64,000 bases of DNA. It comes from Triticum aestivum (Eukaryota > Streptophyta > Magnoliopsida > Poales > Poaceae). Of this stretch, positions 1 through 11,556 are shown piece after piece (within the stretch, counting starts at the first letter, position 1; the number at the start of each line of letters is the position of its first letter). The notes beneath the pieces were generated by a model. It searched no databases. It was not told the DNA's origin and saw only the letters and a list, made by a program, of their open reading frames with translations. The DNA lies in the NCBI RefSeq assembly GCF_018294505.1, contig NC_057810.1, positions 709,751,563-709,815,562 on the forward strand. The letters are read 5' to 3'. Both the position numbers and the translations under genes were made by a program.

Positions 1-791
1 GAAACCCTAGGCAGAGGTAGGGGAGAGGGAGGAGCAGGCGTGCTCACCTGGGTGCCTGCGACGAGGGAGGGGCAGGCGGCATCGACGTCGGGGTCGGGGA
101 TCGGGCGCGCGGCGGACGGCGGCGTCGAGGTCGGGGTCGGGGGCGGCGTCCGGGGCGGTGTTGAGGTCGGGGGCGGGGGCGGCGTTGAATCTGGGGTCGG
201 GGGTGGTGTAAAGGGTGTGGGGAGAGCGCGCGGCGGCCGACGGGCGACGGCGGCGGCAAGAGCGGAGGAGTTGGATTTGGGGGAAGTGGTCGTGGGGAAG
301 GACGAACCCCGTGGTTAAGTCAGAAGTAGCAGTAGCGCGTTCCAGAAAGCGCGCTACTGCTACGTTAGCTACAGTGCATTCTGGTATACACGCTACGGCT
401 ACTCCTTTCTCTTTTTCCCCTTTTTCATTTATTTTCTTCACATTTTATTTTTTGCATTTCACCTTATTCTATTTCTTTCATTTTCAATTACATGTCTATT
501 TGCTTTCCATTTAATTTTATATCCTTTAGCAGTAGCGAGTTTAGAATAAAACGCACTGCTACAAGGAAACTAGTGGTAGCGCGGTTCAATATAGATCGCT
601 ACTACTATGTGTAGCCTATCGGCTAAGGCATGGGAATTTTAGTAGTAATGTGTTTAGAACATGGCACGCTACTGCTAGAACTTTAACTATAGTGCGGTTT
701 ACACAGGCGCGCTACTGCTACTTAGCACCAGCGTGCTTTTTTGACCAATGCTACTGCTAAAGTTCTGTGTATAAGGTTTTCCCTAGTAGTG
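1..791. mobile_element. CACTA (En/Spm) element 1, terminal part
   Basis: The element runs off the left edge. Its right terminus reads ...CCCTAGTAGTG at 781-791, the inverted form of a CACTACTAGGG end. Subterminal DNA at about 320-780 holds many direct and inverted copies of a short motif (AGCAGTAGCGCG and its complement), the usual transposase-binding-type arrays of CACTA elements. Positions 1-320 are very GC-rich. The GC block encodes only low-complexity Pro/Arg/Ala or Gly peptides and probably corresponds to a leader exon. It sits in the place of GC blocks at 22330-22625 and 32385-32690 in the other CACTA elements. The next bases (gta, 792-794) would be the 3-bp target duplication, but the partner lies outside the window. 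Confidence 0.8.
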
Positions 792-2601
792 GTAGGAAGT
801 AAGGAGGTAGTCACGCGCGTGCGATGGTTAGATCATACGGCTGTCAGGGCGCTCATCCCAACGGTGCTCCATGCGGCGGATGTTCCTAATACATCCGCCA
901 GAAGACGTGTAGCGGCACCCATGATAAAAGTTCTATGATAAAAGTTTTATGTTAAAGATTGTTGTTGTTATAATAAGTTACATGATGCTGCTATGTCCGC
1001 ATTTTTGTTTTTATCGACACCTCTCTCTCTAAGCATGTGGACATGTTTTTTGATTTTTGTTTTTGCTTGAGGACAAGCGAGGTCTAATCTTGGGGGAGTT
1101 GATATGTCCATTTTGCATCATCTTTTCCTACTGTTATTTATGACGTTTTATTGTATAGTAATGCTTTTGGAGTAATTCTAAGGCATTTTCTCTCATAATA
1201 TGCAAGGTATACACAAAGGGGAGAATTCTGGCAGCTGGAAATCTGGACTTGAAAAAGCTACGTCAAGCTACCTATTCTGCGCAACTCCAAATGAGCTGAA
1301 ACTCCATGAGGATTTTTATGGAATATTTAAGAAGTATTGGAGAAAATAAGTACCAGAGGGGGCCACCAGGTGGGTACTACCCACCTCGGCACGCCAGGAG
1401 GCCCAGGCGTGCCCTAGTGTGTGCTGCCCTCCTAGACCCACCTCCGGTGCCCATCTTCTGGTATATAAGTCATTTTGTCCTAAAATAATTTAGGAGAGGA
1501 CTTTCGGGACGAAGCGCCGCCGCCTCGAGGCGGAACTTGGGCAGGAGCATTTTTGCCCTCCGGCGAAGCGATTCCGCCGGGGGAACTTCCCTCCAGGAGG
1601 GGGAAATCATCGTCATCATCATCACCAACAACTCTCCCATCTTGGGGAGGCCTATCTTCATGAACATCTTCAACAACACCAACTCCTCTCAAACCATAGT
1701 TCATCTCTTGTGTTCAATCTTTTTATGGGAACTATAGATTGATGCTTGTGGGTGACTATTAGTATTGATTACATCTTGTAGTTGATTACTATATGGTTTA
1801 TTTGGTTGAATATTATATGTTTAGATCCATTATGCTATTCAATACCCCTCTGATCTTGATCATGATTATCATTTCTGAGTAGTTACTTTCGTTCTTGAGG
1901 TCATGGGAGAAATCATGTTGCAAGTAATCATGTGAACTTGATATGTGTTTGATATTTTGATGATATGTTTGTTGTCATTCTCTTAGTGGTGTCATGTGAA
2001 CGTCGACTACATGAAACTTCACCATATTTGGGCCTAAGGAAATGCATTGTGGATTAGTTAGTAGATGGTGGGTTGCGAGAGTGATAGAAGCTTAAACCCC
2101 AGTTTATGCGCTATTCCGTAAGGGACCGATTGGATCCAAAAGTTAAATGCTATGGTTAGATTTTATTCTTAATACTTTTCTCGTAGATGCTTGCGAGAGG
2201 GTTAATCATAAGTAGGAGGTTTGTTCAAGTAAGAACAACACCTAAGCACCGGTCCACCCACATATCAAATTATGAAAGTAGTGAACATGAATTAAGACAA
2301 CATGATGAAAGTGACTAGATGAAATTCCCGTGTACCCTCAAGAACACTTTGCTTATCATAAGAGACCGTTTTGGCCTGTCCTTTGCCTAAAAAGGATTGG
2401 GCAACCTTGTTGTACTTTTGTTACTACCATCGTTACTTGCTCATTGTCTTGCTATCAAACTACTCCGCTACTTACAATTTTAACACTTGCAGACATTACC
2501 TTGCTGAAAACCACTTGTCATTTCCTTCTGCTCGTCGTTGGGTTCGACACTCTTACTTATCAAAAACATTACAATTGACCCCATATACTTGTGGGTCATC
2601 A
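792..2601 (+). mobile_element. Ty3-gypsy retrotransposon, 3' portion with LTR
   Basis: Positions 1089-1099 form a purine tract (CTTGGGGGAGT) directly before an LTR that begins TGATATGTCC at 1100. The LTR ends ...GGGTCATCA at 2601, giving a 1.5-kb LTR with TG...CA ends. A TATA-like GTATATAAG lies at 1461-1469. The purine tract shows this is the 3' LTR of a plus-oriented element. Bases 792-1088 look like its 3' non-coding internal DNA, and CACTA element 1 appears to be inserted in it. No gag or pol is visible in the window, and the upstream part would be left of position 1. Confidence 0.75.
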
Positions 2602-2842
2602 CGAGGCCACACCCAAACCCTAGAAGAAAGAGCGTTGTTATCAATCTACCCCCTCCTCGATAACTTCAACATGAGGGGGACGTCGGACATGCATGAGAGA
2701 GAGGCGGTCTGCTCGCCCGACCAACTATCGAGGCCACACCCAAACCCTAGGATAAAGAGCGTCATTGTCGATCTACCCCCTCCATGATAACTTCGACATG
2801 AGGGGGGACATCGGACATGCATGAGAGACGCGGCCCGCAACT
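2602..2842 (+). repeat. Two-copy tandem duplication, about 120 bp unit
   Basis: The string GAGGCCACACCCAAACCCTAG and about 100 bp after it occur twice (from 2602 and from 2729), with small differences. The first copy starts at the base after the gypsy LTR end. The unit resembles leader DNA upstream of the second gene of CACTA elements, so it probably belongs to CACTA element 2. Confidence 0.7.
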
Positions 2843-2955
2843 AATCCATTGCTCATACATGCATATGATTCCTTGTTGTGATTAGCTATATCTATGTTTG
2901 CCACTAATCCATCTCCCATGTTAGTATATTGCCATGTTGTAATATTTGCAGAAAC

Positions 2956-3194
2956 CATGGAAAGAGGCTTAGAACAAGAACAATTGTTGGGGGTTATAAT
3001 CCTCACCGAACGTGATCCCCCATCGTTTCTCAATGACACCGATGGTCATGAAGGACAGGATGACGGCTCCCGTGATCCAACAATGGAGGAGGAAGGAGAT
3101 CAGGATGGCTCCGGTGACCGAATAACAGAGGAAGGAGATCATGATGACAGCTACGGTGACCGAAAGGAGGAGGGAGCTATTGCAAAGTCCGGCG

Positions 3195-3240
<46 letters not shown>

Positions 3241-6200
3241 TACTTAAGCCTGTGCTGACTTGATGCATTAATTGTGGTATGTACATATATTAATGCTTCA
3301 TTTAGCCATCCGGACCGAGCCAAACTTCCGTAAGGAGACGAGGCACGAAGAAAAGGTTGCGCCAGCATGACAGGTTCACGATCATAGAAGTCACGAAAGA
3401 TGGCCAACCGATTGCTCCCAAGCTAACCAAGGACACATTTGTACATCAGCACAGAGTTGTTGTTAGGGACAGCGTCCCGATCAGCATCCAGCAATGGAAT
3501 AAGAATAAGGACGACCCTGAAGTTTCTTATGTCTAGGATAGACAGAAAGATGATATTTGGACCTCGCTGATGACAAATTTCAGCCTACCGCCAGAGGAGG
3601 ATCTGAATAACCCAGTTATAGAGCGAAATGTCAAGGCATTTGCTCTTAAGAAGATGGTAGAACTATTCAGGAACTGGAAGTAAGAGTTGAACACAAAGTT
3701 TGTCGAGAAAGAGAAGACTCTAGAATTCATCGGTCGATATGAGAAGATAAGAGATCACTGGCCCGCATTTGTGACCTACAAGAAATTGAAGAAGGGTAAC
3801 AAAAGGTCATTGACAAATAAGCAAAATCTTCAAAGAAGAAGTATCACCATCACATGGGGTCAGGTGGCTACTAAAAAACCCGACCGTTGTCGGACAAAGC
3901 TGAGTAAGACCTGCTTTCTTAAGGGTCCAACCAGCGACATGGCACAGGCCAGATTGTTCCAGGACTTGTTCCTTCGGGGTTGGGGGAACTTTGGACCCAG
4001 AAACAGGGGAGTGTGTTTTCAACGGGCGAGCAACTTGCAATACCCATTCGGATGCTTCAGAAGGCAATTAAGGCAGCGCAGGAGGGACGTTCATTCCGGA
4101 CAGAGAGTAGGACGAGCTGACAGAGGCCCTCGGGAATCCTGAGCACCCTGGGCGAACACGAGGCACACCAGGCTCCATTCCGTGGGTGCATGGTTTTCCC
4201 GACAGCGGTGGTTATAGAAGCCAAGAGAGAAAGAGGAAAGTGGAAGCAACCGAAATGCAGAGGCTTAGTGCAAGATTAGCAACACTAGAGGGACTTGAGA
4301 GCCAGTGAGCTACCGTCCAACCATCTCTGTGGCACGAAGATCCTTGCTTCGACACTGCCCCAGAAGCTACCCCATCATCTTAGCGGAAAAGCATCATGGC
4401 TTCCAAGGAGCTCGTTCAGCCTGATTTCACGGCTCTTCGCTACCCCGTGGATAGTATCATGGAGGTTGAACATTGCGAGCTAATTACGAAATGCCAGAAC
4501 CGGACCTTGAAGGCGGCGGTCGGCTCTGTTATACCTCCTCGAGCTGAGTGAACTTTTCATTGTCGTCCGATTCCACATGGCTATGTTGTTGTGATGGTGG
4601 ATGAAATAATGGAGGGATTTGAGGACCTGGAGCTTGACTTCTCTACAGGTGAAGGGGAGATTCATCTAGAAAATGCTTTAAGGAATACATGTATATGGAT
4701 AAAGGAGTACATCAAGCTTCCAAATTGGATGCCTCCTCCTCCGGTGCGTGGGGGCACTCCGCCTCCTCCTCCTCCTCCTCCTCCTCCTCCTCTGGCGAGT
4801 CAGGGCACTCCGCCTCCTCTGGTGCCTGAGGGCACTCCGCCTCCTCCTACGCCTCCACCGGCACGTGTGGGCCCTCCGCCTGCTCCAGCGTGTCAGCGGA
4901 CTCTGCCACATCAGCAATGATGGAAGAGAGTCACCGCCGCTTCAACGGCTAGCAGTACAAGAGGCGGGAAGAAATACAGATTTGGTCAAAGCCCGAAGCC
5001 TCTTCCAAAGTTACCATATGAGAGGACTGACGAGGAAATCGATGAAATCGTGGAAGCCGAAGTGCAGGCCCATTTTTAACAGAGGAAACCTCCACCTCTG
5101 AAGGAAACAGTAGATCCGGTGAAAGCGAAGCGCACTCTAGATGCCCTGAAGCGACCACCATCGCCTTCGCTGCAATCCAACTATGACCGCTGCATTGAAG
5201 GACATAAGATGAAGCACGGCGGCCGAGAAGTACTTCCAGTGCTGCAAGATTAGAAGCAAAACGAAAAAGTGGGAAAACAATTCCCCAGCTCGGCGAACAG
5301 GAGAAGCAATCGTGCCCCCCGCTCAAGGTGTCTAGCGATATCGTTGCTAATCATCCGAGGCTAGTGCTCGGTACCAATCTTGGTGATTACGTAGGCAATC
5401 ATGTACAGTTTGAAACGTTAGAGGTAGTAGAGATCTTCAAATACGAGCACGAGAAGCCTCTCATCAAACCTGATCATTCTCCTCTAACAACGATGATGCG
5501 AAGATTGCATGAATGGTACATGGATACCTGCAGGAAGTCTGGGACCGACAGTCGGTTACTGAGAATTGAAGATGAGCATGACCTCGTTGGAGTTGAGGTG
5601 GTGCATGTTGAATTTGTGGAGTTATTTTAGTTATTCAATCAAGACACCGTCGACAGACAACTCATGACTTGCTACCGTTTGTAAATATTACTTCTGTAAT
5701 TAAGTCTCTATAGCTCAGCTTGTTCATTGCATGTATATATAATTATCCTCACTATATTTTGCAGATTGAAGATCGTCAAATGCAAGAAAGGACAAAGCTA
5801 TGACCTTGGGTTCATTAGCCCAAATACCGTAAATGAATGGTCGGTTCAAAACAGAGTCAAAGATATTGAGGTCAACTTGCTAAAATCGTTCCTTCCACAT
5901 CAAAACAAAGGGAAAATACTTTTTCCTTACAACTTCAAGTGAGTGTTACTGTCTTGTGCATATTCGGTTTCGCTTACTCGACGTTATAGTAATGTAATTG
6001 ATGAGTTATGCATGCACAGGTTCCACTATATTCTGCTAGAGATTAAGCTTGTCGGGAGAGTAGTAACTGTCTTCGACTCAAGATGTAAAGATCCCCAGGA
6101 GTATGCGGACAAGACTGCAATGCTCCAGAAGTAAGTTCAATCATTATCGCACCATATCAGCAACTTTTGTTCATTTCCTGATATCAAGTAATCATTTTCT

Positions 6201-6721
6201 TTGCATGGCAGGGTTTCGAAAAAGTTCACCGAAATGGTTCCGGGTCTGCAGAAGGAGCTGCGATTTACACACCCCCAAAGTAGGTAGTACTAGCTAGTTC
6301 CGCGCATCTCTCATTGATTCTTATTTCATCAATACCATTATCATGCTTGACTATGAATTTGATTGAACTCTATTCTCGAAAAGTGCTTGTGGCAGGCAAG
6401 CGGGAATCATTTATGTGGATATTATGTTTGCGCGTTCATCCACCACTCGACTTCTGAGCGAGGCTACATTGACAAACAATTTGAAGTACGTAAACAATAA
6501 TATTCACAATTTTATTTTGTTACCATCAATTGTGTTGAGTTTCATTCATATATAAGTATTGACCCCCTTCTTTAAATTAGATGTGGCAGATGTGGGATGA
6601 ACTCCTACCACATGATCGTATACAATCAATTCAAGAGGAATTGGTGGGATTCTTTCTTGACCATGTCATACATAAAGACAGAGAATACCATACGGAAATT
6701 CAATGGGAGTTTGGCGCTTGA
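2956..6721 (+). pseudogene. CACTA second gene with Ulp1-like C-terminal domain, broken
   Basis: This is a multi-exon gene homologous to the minus-strand gene at 27142-31309. Exon 1 (2956-3196) starts MERGLEQEQ and is acidic with D/E/G-rich repeats. It ends at a splice donor that is itself the first GT of a (GT)21 tract. Exon 2 starts near 3304 (PSGPSQ, matching PSGSSK in the other copy) and contains in-frame stops near 3535 and 3681. A proline-rich tract follows at about 4730-4915. The C-terminus resembles a C48/Ulp1 cysteine peptidase: HYILLEIK near 6020, FDSRCKD near 6070, and LCGYYVC near 6413 supplying the would-be catalytic Cys. A last exon at 6582-6721 begins MWQMWDELL. Stops and frame breaks make it non-functional. 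The Ulp1 assignment rests on motif spacing. Confidence 0.75.
3197..3238 (+). repeat. (GT)21 microsatellite
   Basis: A perfect GT tract that begins exactly where exon 1 of the CACTA second gene ends, so the repeat supplies the intron donor site. Confidence 0.95.
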
Positions 6722-7069
6722 TGATGTCAGGGATGTTATATGTATATATATATGTAGTAGCGTCGGATAGATATACGAAAACTTGTTGTTCGACCAATCT
6801 CGGAGAAAGAGAGGTCACTTCTTTCTATATATGTTCATGACGATCTTGTGTAATTAATGGTTCCTTCATTTGCTTACTAGCGTCGAGTTCTCTCTATATG
6901 TAGTAGCTAGTGTCAACCAAGCACGGAGAAAGAGGGGTCACTTCTCTCAATATGTAGTAGCTATAGCTAACACAATATGAAACCCCTAAATTAACCCTCC
7001 AAAACACCTAACCCACCTTCAAAAAAAACCTAGCATCTGCAACCTGCTGACACGTGGCTGCCTTTTGAT

Positions 7070-7271
7070 CTCGGTTGGTGTTACCAGCAGGGACTAAAGG
7101 TCCTCCTCCCTGAACGCCCCACAACGGCCACGTGGACCTCCTTTGGTCCCGGTTCGTAAGCCAACCGGGACTAAAGTTTTTAGGCATTAGTCCTGTCTGT
7201 TTTGTCCCGGTTCCAGAACCGGGACTAAAGGCCCTTTAAAATTGGGACTAGTAGCCTGTTTTCTACTAGTG
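7070..7271. repeat. Subterminal and terminal repeats of CACTA element 2
   Basis: Alternating GGTCCCGGTT and AACCGGGACT units (7138-7175, 7205-7230, 7245-7255) lead to the TTTTCTACTAGTG end. They form local inverted repeats typical of the subterminal arrays to which En/Spm transposases bind. Confidence 0.8.
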
Positions 7272-7545
7272 CATCCATAAGCTAGCTTGTGTCCTGTGTT
7301 CTTTTTTTTTTTCCTCTTAAGACCGAGTCTACATATGCTCGTGCTGCAACCTGGATACAAACCAGATGAGCTAATGCATCTGGTCACACCTGACATAGGA
7401 AACTGGTATGGATTTTCACTCCACCCGAAAAGGAAAAATCCAAATTCATCGTTTCGGGCGCCAAGTTGGGATATGCCATACACAAAGATAAAATAAGTAC
7501 TAGTAGGAGACAAAAGACAAGAGATGTGTCGTTCGGTAGTCTGGG
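7272..7545 (-). pseudogene. Relic of kiwellin-type leader and promoter
   Basis: This segment aligns by eye to DNA just upstream of the kiwellin pseudogene at 58231-58664 (compare 58690-58930) and, more weakly, to the promoter of the intact gene (12021-12065). Shared landmarks in order are ATAAGCTA, a T-rich stretch, GAGT-TA-AT near the TATA position, GTGCTGCAACCTGG versus GTGCTACAGCCTGG, and ATAGGAAACT versus ATAGGGAACTTGGTA. The coding part would lie to the left, where CACTA element 2 now ends. The relic therefore marks a third kiwellin locus whose reading frame was displaced or deleted. The alignment was made by eye and the boundaries are approximate. Confidence 0.6.
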
Positions 7546-7705
7546 TGTATTTGGTTTTAATATCGTCTTGATATTTCATATGTTACTATCCTATATAGAA
7601 TATTTTTATTGATGCGCGGCCACCCGAAGGTCGCCGGCTTTAAAAAGCGGGCCATGTAAGACCCTAAGAGGTGGAGTTACGAGATGAAAGCAAAGATAAG
7701 AGTAA

Positions 7706-7987
7706 GGCCAACTCCAACATGGTTCACCAAATGTGTGAATGTTAGGACACGTCGTGGCGTGTGCGCCGAGAGCTGAGCAGATCCTGGCCATCCAATCATT
7801 TCACCAAATTTTCGCCCCTTGTCCAATGGGGAGTGGAAAGAGAAGAGAGGAAGAGGAAACAATGTGTTTGTGGTGGGGTCTAAGACTTAGTTGGCGTGTG
7901 AGGTTTCGTTCCGGCTTGTAGGATTTCGGATGTTAGGACCGCATGGGCTACTCTTCGCGGGAATTTGGTGACTCCCGTTGGATGGCC
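7706..7987. mobile_element. MITE-like repeat with GGCCA...TGGCC ends
   Basis: The left end GGCCAACTCCAAC followed by GGTTCACCAAAT matches, inverted and with gaps, the right end ATTTGGTGACTCCCGTTGGATGGCC. Flanking bases are taa on the left and aaa on the right, a weak fit to the 3-bp duplication of Tourist/Harbinger MITEs. No coding capacity. Confidence 0.45.
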
Positions 7988-9925
7988 AAAAATGTCCAGA
8001 CCGTCTAGACTGTCCGCGGATATTTAGTGACTCCTGATCCGGTTTGTAGTCGACATAACTGAAGCATATTTCTCAGAAAGGCCCAATCATTAGAAAACTT
8101 CAATCACAAAGAGCAGACTGCAAATTTCCACTCTTGAAGAATCCCTAAACTGATCTCGAACCTTCAATTTCCACAACAGCCCAACTATAGGTACAACAAA
8201 CTGAAAGCGCGCTAAAAATTCTAGTCGTCTAATACAGTTTATACATATACCATATATACAATGTTTAACAATTTGTTTGTGTCTGCTTGATGATAAACAC
8301 CATTTATCAAAAAACAAAAGAGGCGTCAAGCTTGACAGAGTCCTCATTAATATTTTACTGACTTGTTTCAATGATTTCTGCGAACTTGAGCAACGTTTGT
8401 TGCTGACACGACGACTAGCGCTAATAGAATCATATTTAAAGATCGACCATATAAGGAATCATATTCACGGATCCGAAAATACAAGGTGTTCAGGTTCAAC
8501 AACTTTGGCCGACTTGAGAAAATTGTTTTGTGAAACATCCTGTCTTCCACACTACCACACCAGGGAAGCATGGAGCAGGCACTATGCAATACCTCGCCTT
8601 CGCATGGCAGTATAAACTTTAGGAATGTATGCTTACAAAATCCAAAAAAATAGAAATACCAAGCTTTTAGGTTGTAAAAGTTTCAGGAATTTAAGCAGAT
8701 ATAATAACTGGCATTGGGTACCGAGTTAATAGGTTAGTCCAGAAAAATGATAAATATTGGTGCCAAAACTATGCGAAAATGATATAGATATAACATTGAA
8801 CAATAAAAAGTTATAAATACGTTTGAGACGTATCACCGGTGTACTTGGACTTAATTGAATCCATGAATATTTCCCTAGTGGATTCGGAGTACAGCTTGTG
8901 ACACGCGTTTGGGCAGTGAGTCTGCTCCTACCCCGACCAGGGGCACTACTCCGGCGAGGGATGGAGCTCGTGGTGATCGGCGATAGAGGTTAGGTCATTA
9001 ACTCGCACGCATGGGGAGGTGATGAAGTGTTTTCCGCAAGATCGTTAGTTCAATTTTCATGACACCTTGCTAGATCGGACATATCGAAGTGTCGTGCACC
9101 GTGCGAGTACAGGTGCATGTCTCGGTTCCCCAGGGGAGTTATGGCATCAACCGCCATGAATTCTCTCTCAGTATTACTTGCTCCATTGCTCGGAACCCAG
9201 CTACCTCTGCATCTTCACATTCCACTTTGTCGTCACACAACACATGTCCAAATTCGCCCACTTTCTTTGTTGGCTGTGAGTCCCCTTTCCACCTAGCGCT
9301 TAATGGCGAGGAGGGAGGCGAAGATGGTGGAGATTGCAGGAGGCGACACGGAGAAGCCTCCTCACCTTAACGAGATCGATTCATGTTCTCCAACGGCGAG
9401 GGCACTAAACGAGGACGCGTTTGCGATGAGGGCGGCTTTGGACGAAGAGGAGATGGCGAGGTGCTTCCCCAACCAACAAACTCAGCACGCCATGGTCGTT
9501 GTCTTTTGGGCGATGCTGGAGGCAGAATTGGCGAGTCCGGCAATGCAGTTCAAGTGAGCAGCATTTCGGTCGCACATTTTCAGTCTCCTGCCGCCGCCTG
9601 GTGCAGTGGAGGTGATGATGGGACTGTCTGTGCCCGGAACAAGCGCGATGACAATCATGATTTCCGACAAGGAGGCTTGTCATGCTGGCAATTTACTTAT
9701 GGTTTTTGGGCTTTGCACTAAGCGTTGCATACACGGTGGGGTCATCCCTACTTTTATTGGGTTCAAAGCCTATGCGTATCTGTATACTATGCGGAAAACC
9801 CTTCCGTTCTGCCTGCTGATGCGCGCAGGACATCTTCCGCCTATGTTCCCATCCAATTAAACATGATCGTACGACGCGGCAAGCCACCACGTGTGGATCC
9901 ACACATGCTTGAATAGAATGTCATT
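7988..9925. other. Unassigned intergenic DNA
   Basis: No open frame here matches a family I recognise. Short frames (for example 9303-9557 and 9383-9721 on the plus strand) lie in moderately GC-rich DNA, overlap each other and show no conserved motif. Nothing resembling a tRNA or LTR was seen. Confidence 0.5.
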
Positions 9926-10135
9926 GGCGTTTCTGAGACATTGTTATCGTTGCAGATGCGAGTTTCTGAAACATCATTGTTGCTGGATAGACGTGTTTTA
10001 AAACCGATTGCACGTGCCTAGATTGCAACGTGACCCGTGTTCCTGAAACATCGACGTTGTTGCAGAAGCATGTTTTCTAAAACGTTGTTTCAGAGGTGCG
10101 TTTCTGAAACATCGTCCTTGTTATAGAGACACAGA
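9926..10135 (+). repeat. Degenerate short tandem motif TTTCTGAAACATC
   Basis: The motif TTTCTGAAACATC(G)TTGTTGCA and variants recur at about 9930, 9961, 10040 and 10095, with related half-units between. Spacing is irregular, so this is a decayed satellite-like array rather than a clean tandem repeat. Confidence 0.55.
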
Positions 10136-10204
10136 TCTGCGAGCTCACGGATTGCAAAATCACTAGTGTTGCTGAACCATGGTGAGTGTTGCAATGCTTA
10201 TAGC

Positions 10205-10931
10205 TCAGGGTGGACACGGTCCGGGCCGGTCCGGTCCCTGACCGAGCCACTGTTTGGACCGGCCGCCGGTGGACCGGACCGAGCAGCGGTCCCCTTTTCC
10301 CGCACCAGACCGGCGGAGGTAAAGCTCGGGCCGGACCAAGAGGACCGCCCATGGTGGCGGCAGCGGCGAGGTGGTGACCACGGCGGCGGCGAGAGAGGAC
10401 TCCGGTGAGCTCTTGGACATGGTGGAGACAACTGCATGGTCGAGATCGGCGATGGTTCACACATGGCAGCTACGGGACGCGGTGGCGCCGACCAGGAGGC
10501 AACTGTTATTGTTCCTTCGCAGATTTGGACAAGACTTGCCTTCTCCCTCCCCATGCTTTGGGCAAATTTGATGGCAGCAGACGATGGTCGTGGTCCACGA
10601 ATTTGATGCATGCGTCGTCTATGCGGCATTCTGGACTGATTCGTTGTGTATGGATGACGATACGTATCAATGTGCGGTGGTGCTAGGAGGCATGTAGAGC
10701 TCACCTGAGGCTTGCCGGTGGCCGCGATGAAGAGAAACGTGGCGGCGGTGACTGTTTTTTTTTTCTCGGTCCGCTCGGTCGGCTCGTTCAAAGTCCGGAC
10801 CGGACCGAAAATTTTCGGGCCGATATTTCGTGACCGGACCGCCCCTTTTCTTCAGCGGGCCAGGACTGATCGGTCCGGTCCTTACCGAGCCACGAGTGGG
10901 CTGAAAAGCTTGCTCGCTATGTCCACCCTGA
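10205..10931. mobile_element. hAT-like non-autonomous element
   Basis: The terminal inverted repeats are TCAGGGTGGACA at 10205 and its complement ending CACCCTGA at 10931. They are flanked by an 8-bp near-duplication, cttatagc (10197-10204) and cttacagc (10932-10939), matching at 7 of 8. Eight-base duplications and CAGGG-type ends are hallmarks of the hAT superfamily. Both subterminal regions are loaded with GGTCCGG/CCGGTCC repeats. The element is 727 bp with no hAT transposase domain. Frames inside it are low-complexity. Confidence 0.75.
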
Positions 10932-11019
10932 CTTACAGCGTCACTGATGATGCACGAGGCAAGGAGGACGTTGTGGGCCACTTGATTAAGGTTGATCTGA
11001 CTGTGGGGGAGGCGGCCCT

Positions 11020-11138
11020 AGTTATTCGCTGGCAAACGCGTAGCACGGTCCATACTATATATACGCGGTCAGAAAAAGAGTTATTCGCCGGCAAACGTCG
11101 TAGCACGGTCCATACTATATATACGCGGTCAGAAAAAG
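11020..11138 (+). repeat. Tandem duplication, 59/60 bp unit
   Basis: Two nearly identical copies (11020-11078 and 11079-11138), each starting AGTTATTCGC, containing a TATATATAC core and ending GGTCAGAAAAAG. They are followed at once by the perfect palindrome GTTGGGTTCAGCTGAACCCA around 11140-11160. Confidence 0.9.
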
Positions 11139-11406
11139 TTGTTGGGTTCAGCTGAACCCAACGCCAGTAAGCTGGCTCCGCCCGACTGATTGCAAAGTGT
11201 CAGCCGTTACATAGACAAGGGAGTACGTGAGGAAAGGCGGCCTCCTTATCAGTGACCTACACTGGTTTATATCATCATAAACGTACTTGCATTGATTGAC
11301 ACTAACATATAAGCAGATCGACCCCGCACATCGTGCATGTAGTTTATAACTTTATTAAGTTACCTACTCAGCCATGAAGGCTTGTAAGTAGTAACGACGC
11401 GGCCAC

Positions 11407-11407
<1 letters not shown>

Positions 11408-11503
<96 letters not shown>
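11408..11503. repeat. (TA)48 microsatellite
   Basis: A perfect 96-bp TA tract starting about 54 bp downstream of the stop codon of the kiwellin-like gene (minus strand). Frames through it encode only Tyr-Ile repeats and are not genes. Confidence 0.97.
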
Positions 11504-11504
<1 letters not shown>

Positions 11505-11556
11505 CGAGGAAAGACTTTGACGTTGAAAACAGTACCAGCGCACACAACCGTTTCAA

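Larger units (their letters stand above)
2602..7271 (+). mobile_element. CACTA (En/Spm) element 2, left end not found
   Basis: The right terminus is clear: ...TTTTCTACTAGTG at 7259-7271, preceded from about 7070 by alternating CCGGTT/AACCGG subterminal repeats. Inside is a decayed copy of the second CACTA gene (2956-6721). No transposase (TNP2-type) gene and no matching left CACTAGTAG terminus were found, so the left boundary is only the gypsy LTR edge. The element ends inside the leader of a kiwellin-like gene relic (7272 onward). Confidence 0.7.

Noticed and set aside
4678..5101. Arg-rich and Leu-rich frames overlapping the Pro-rich tract
   Set aside because: Alternative frames of the CCTCCT repeat that encodes the Pro-rich part of the CACTA second gene.
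9089..9916. Overlapping short frames as a host gene
   Set aside because: Frames on both strands overlap, none has a recognised motif, signal or conserved splice pattern, and the region runs into degenerate repeats.
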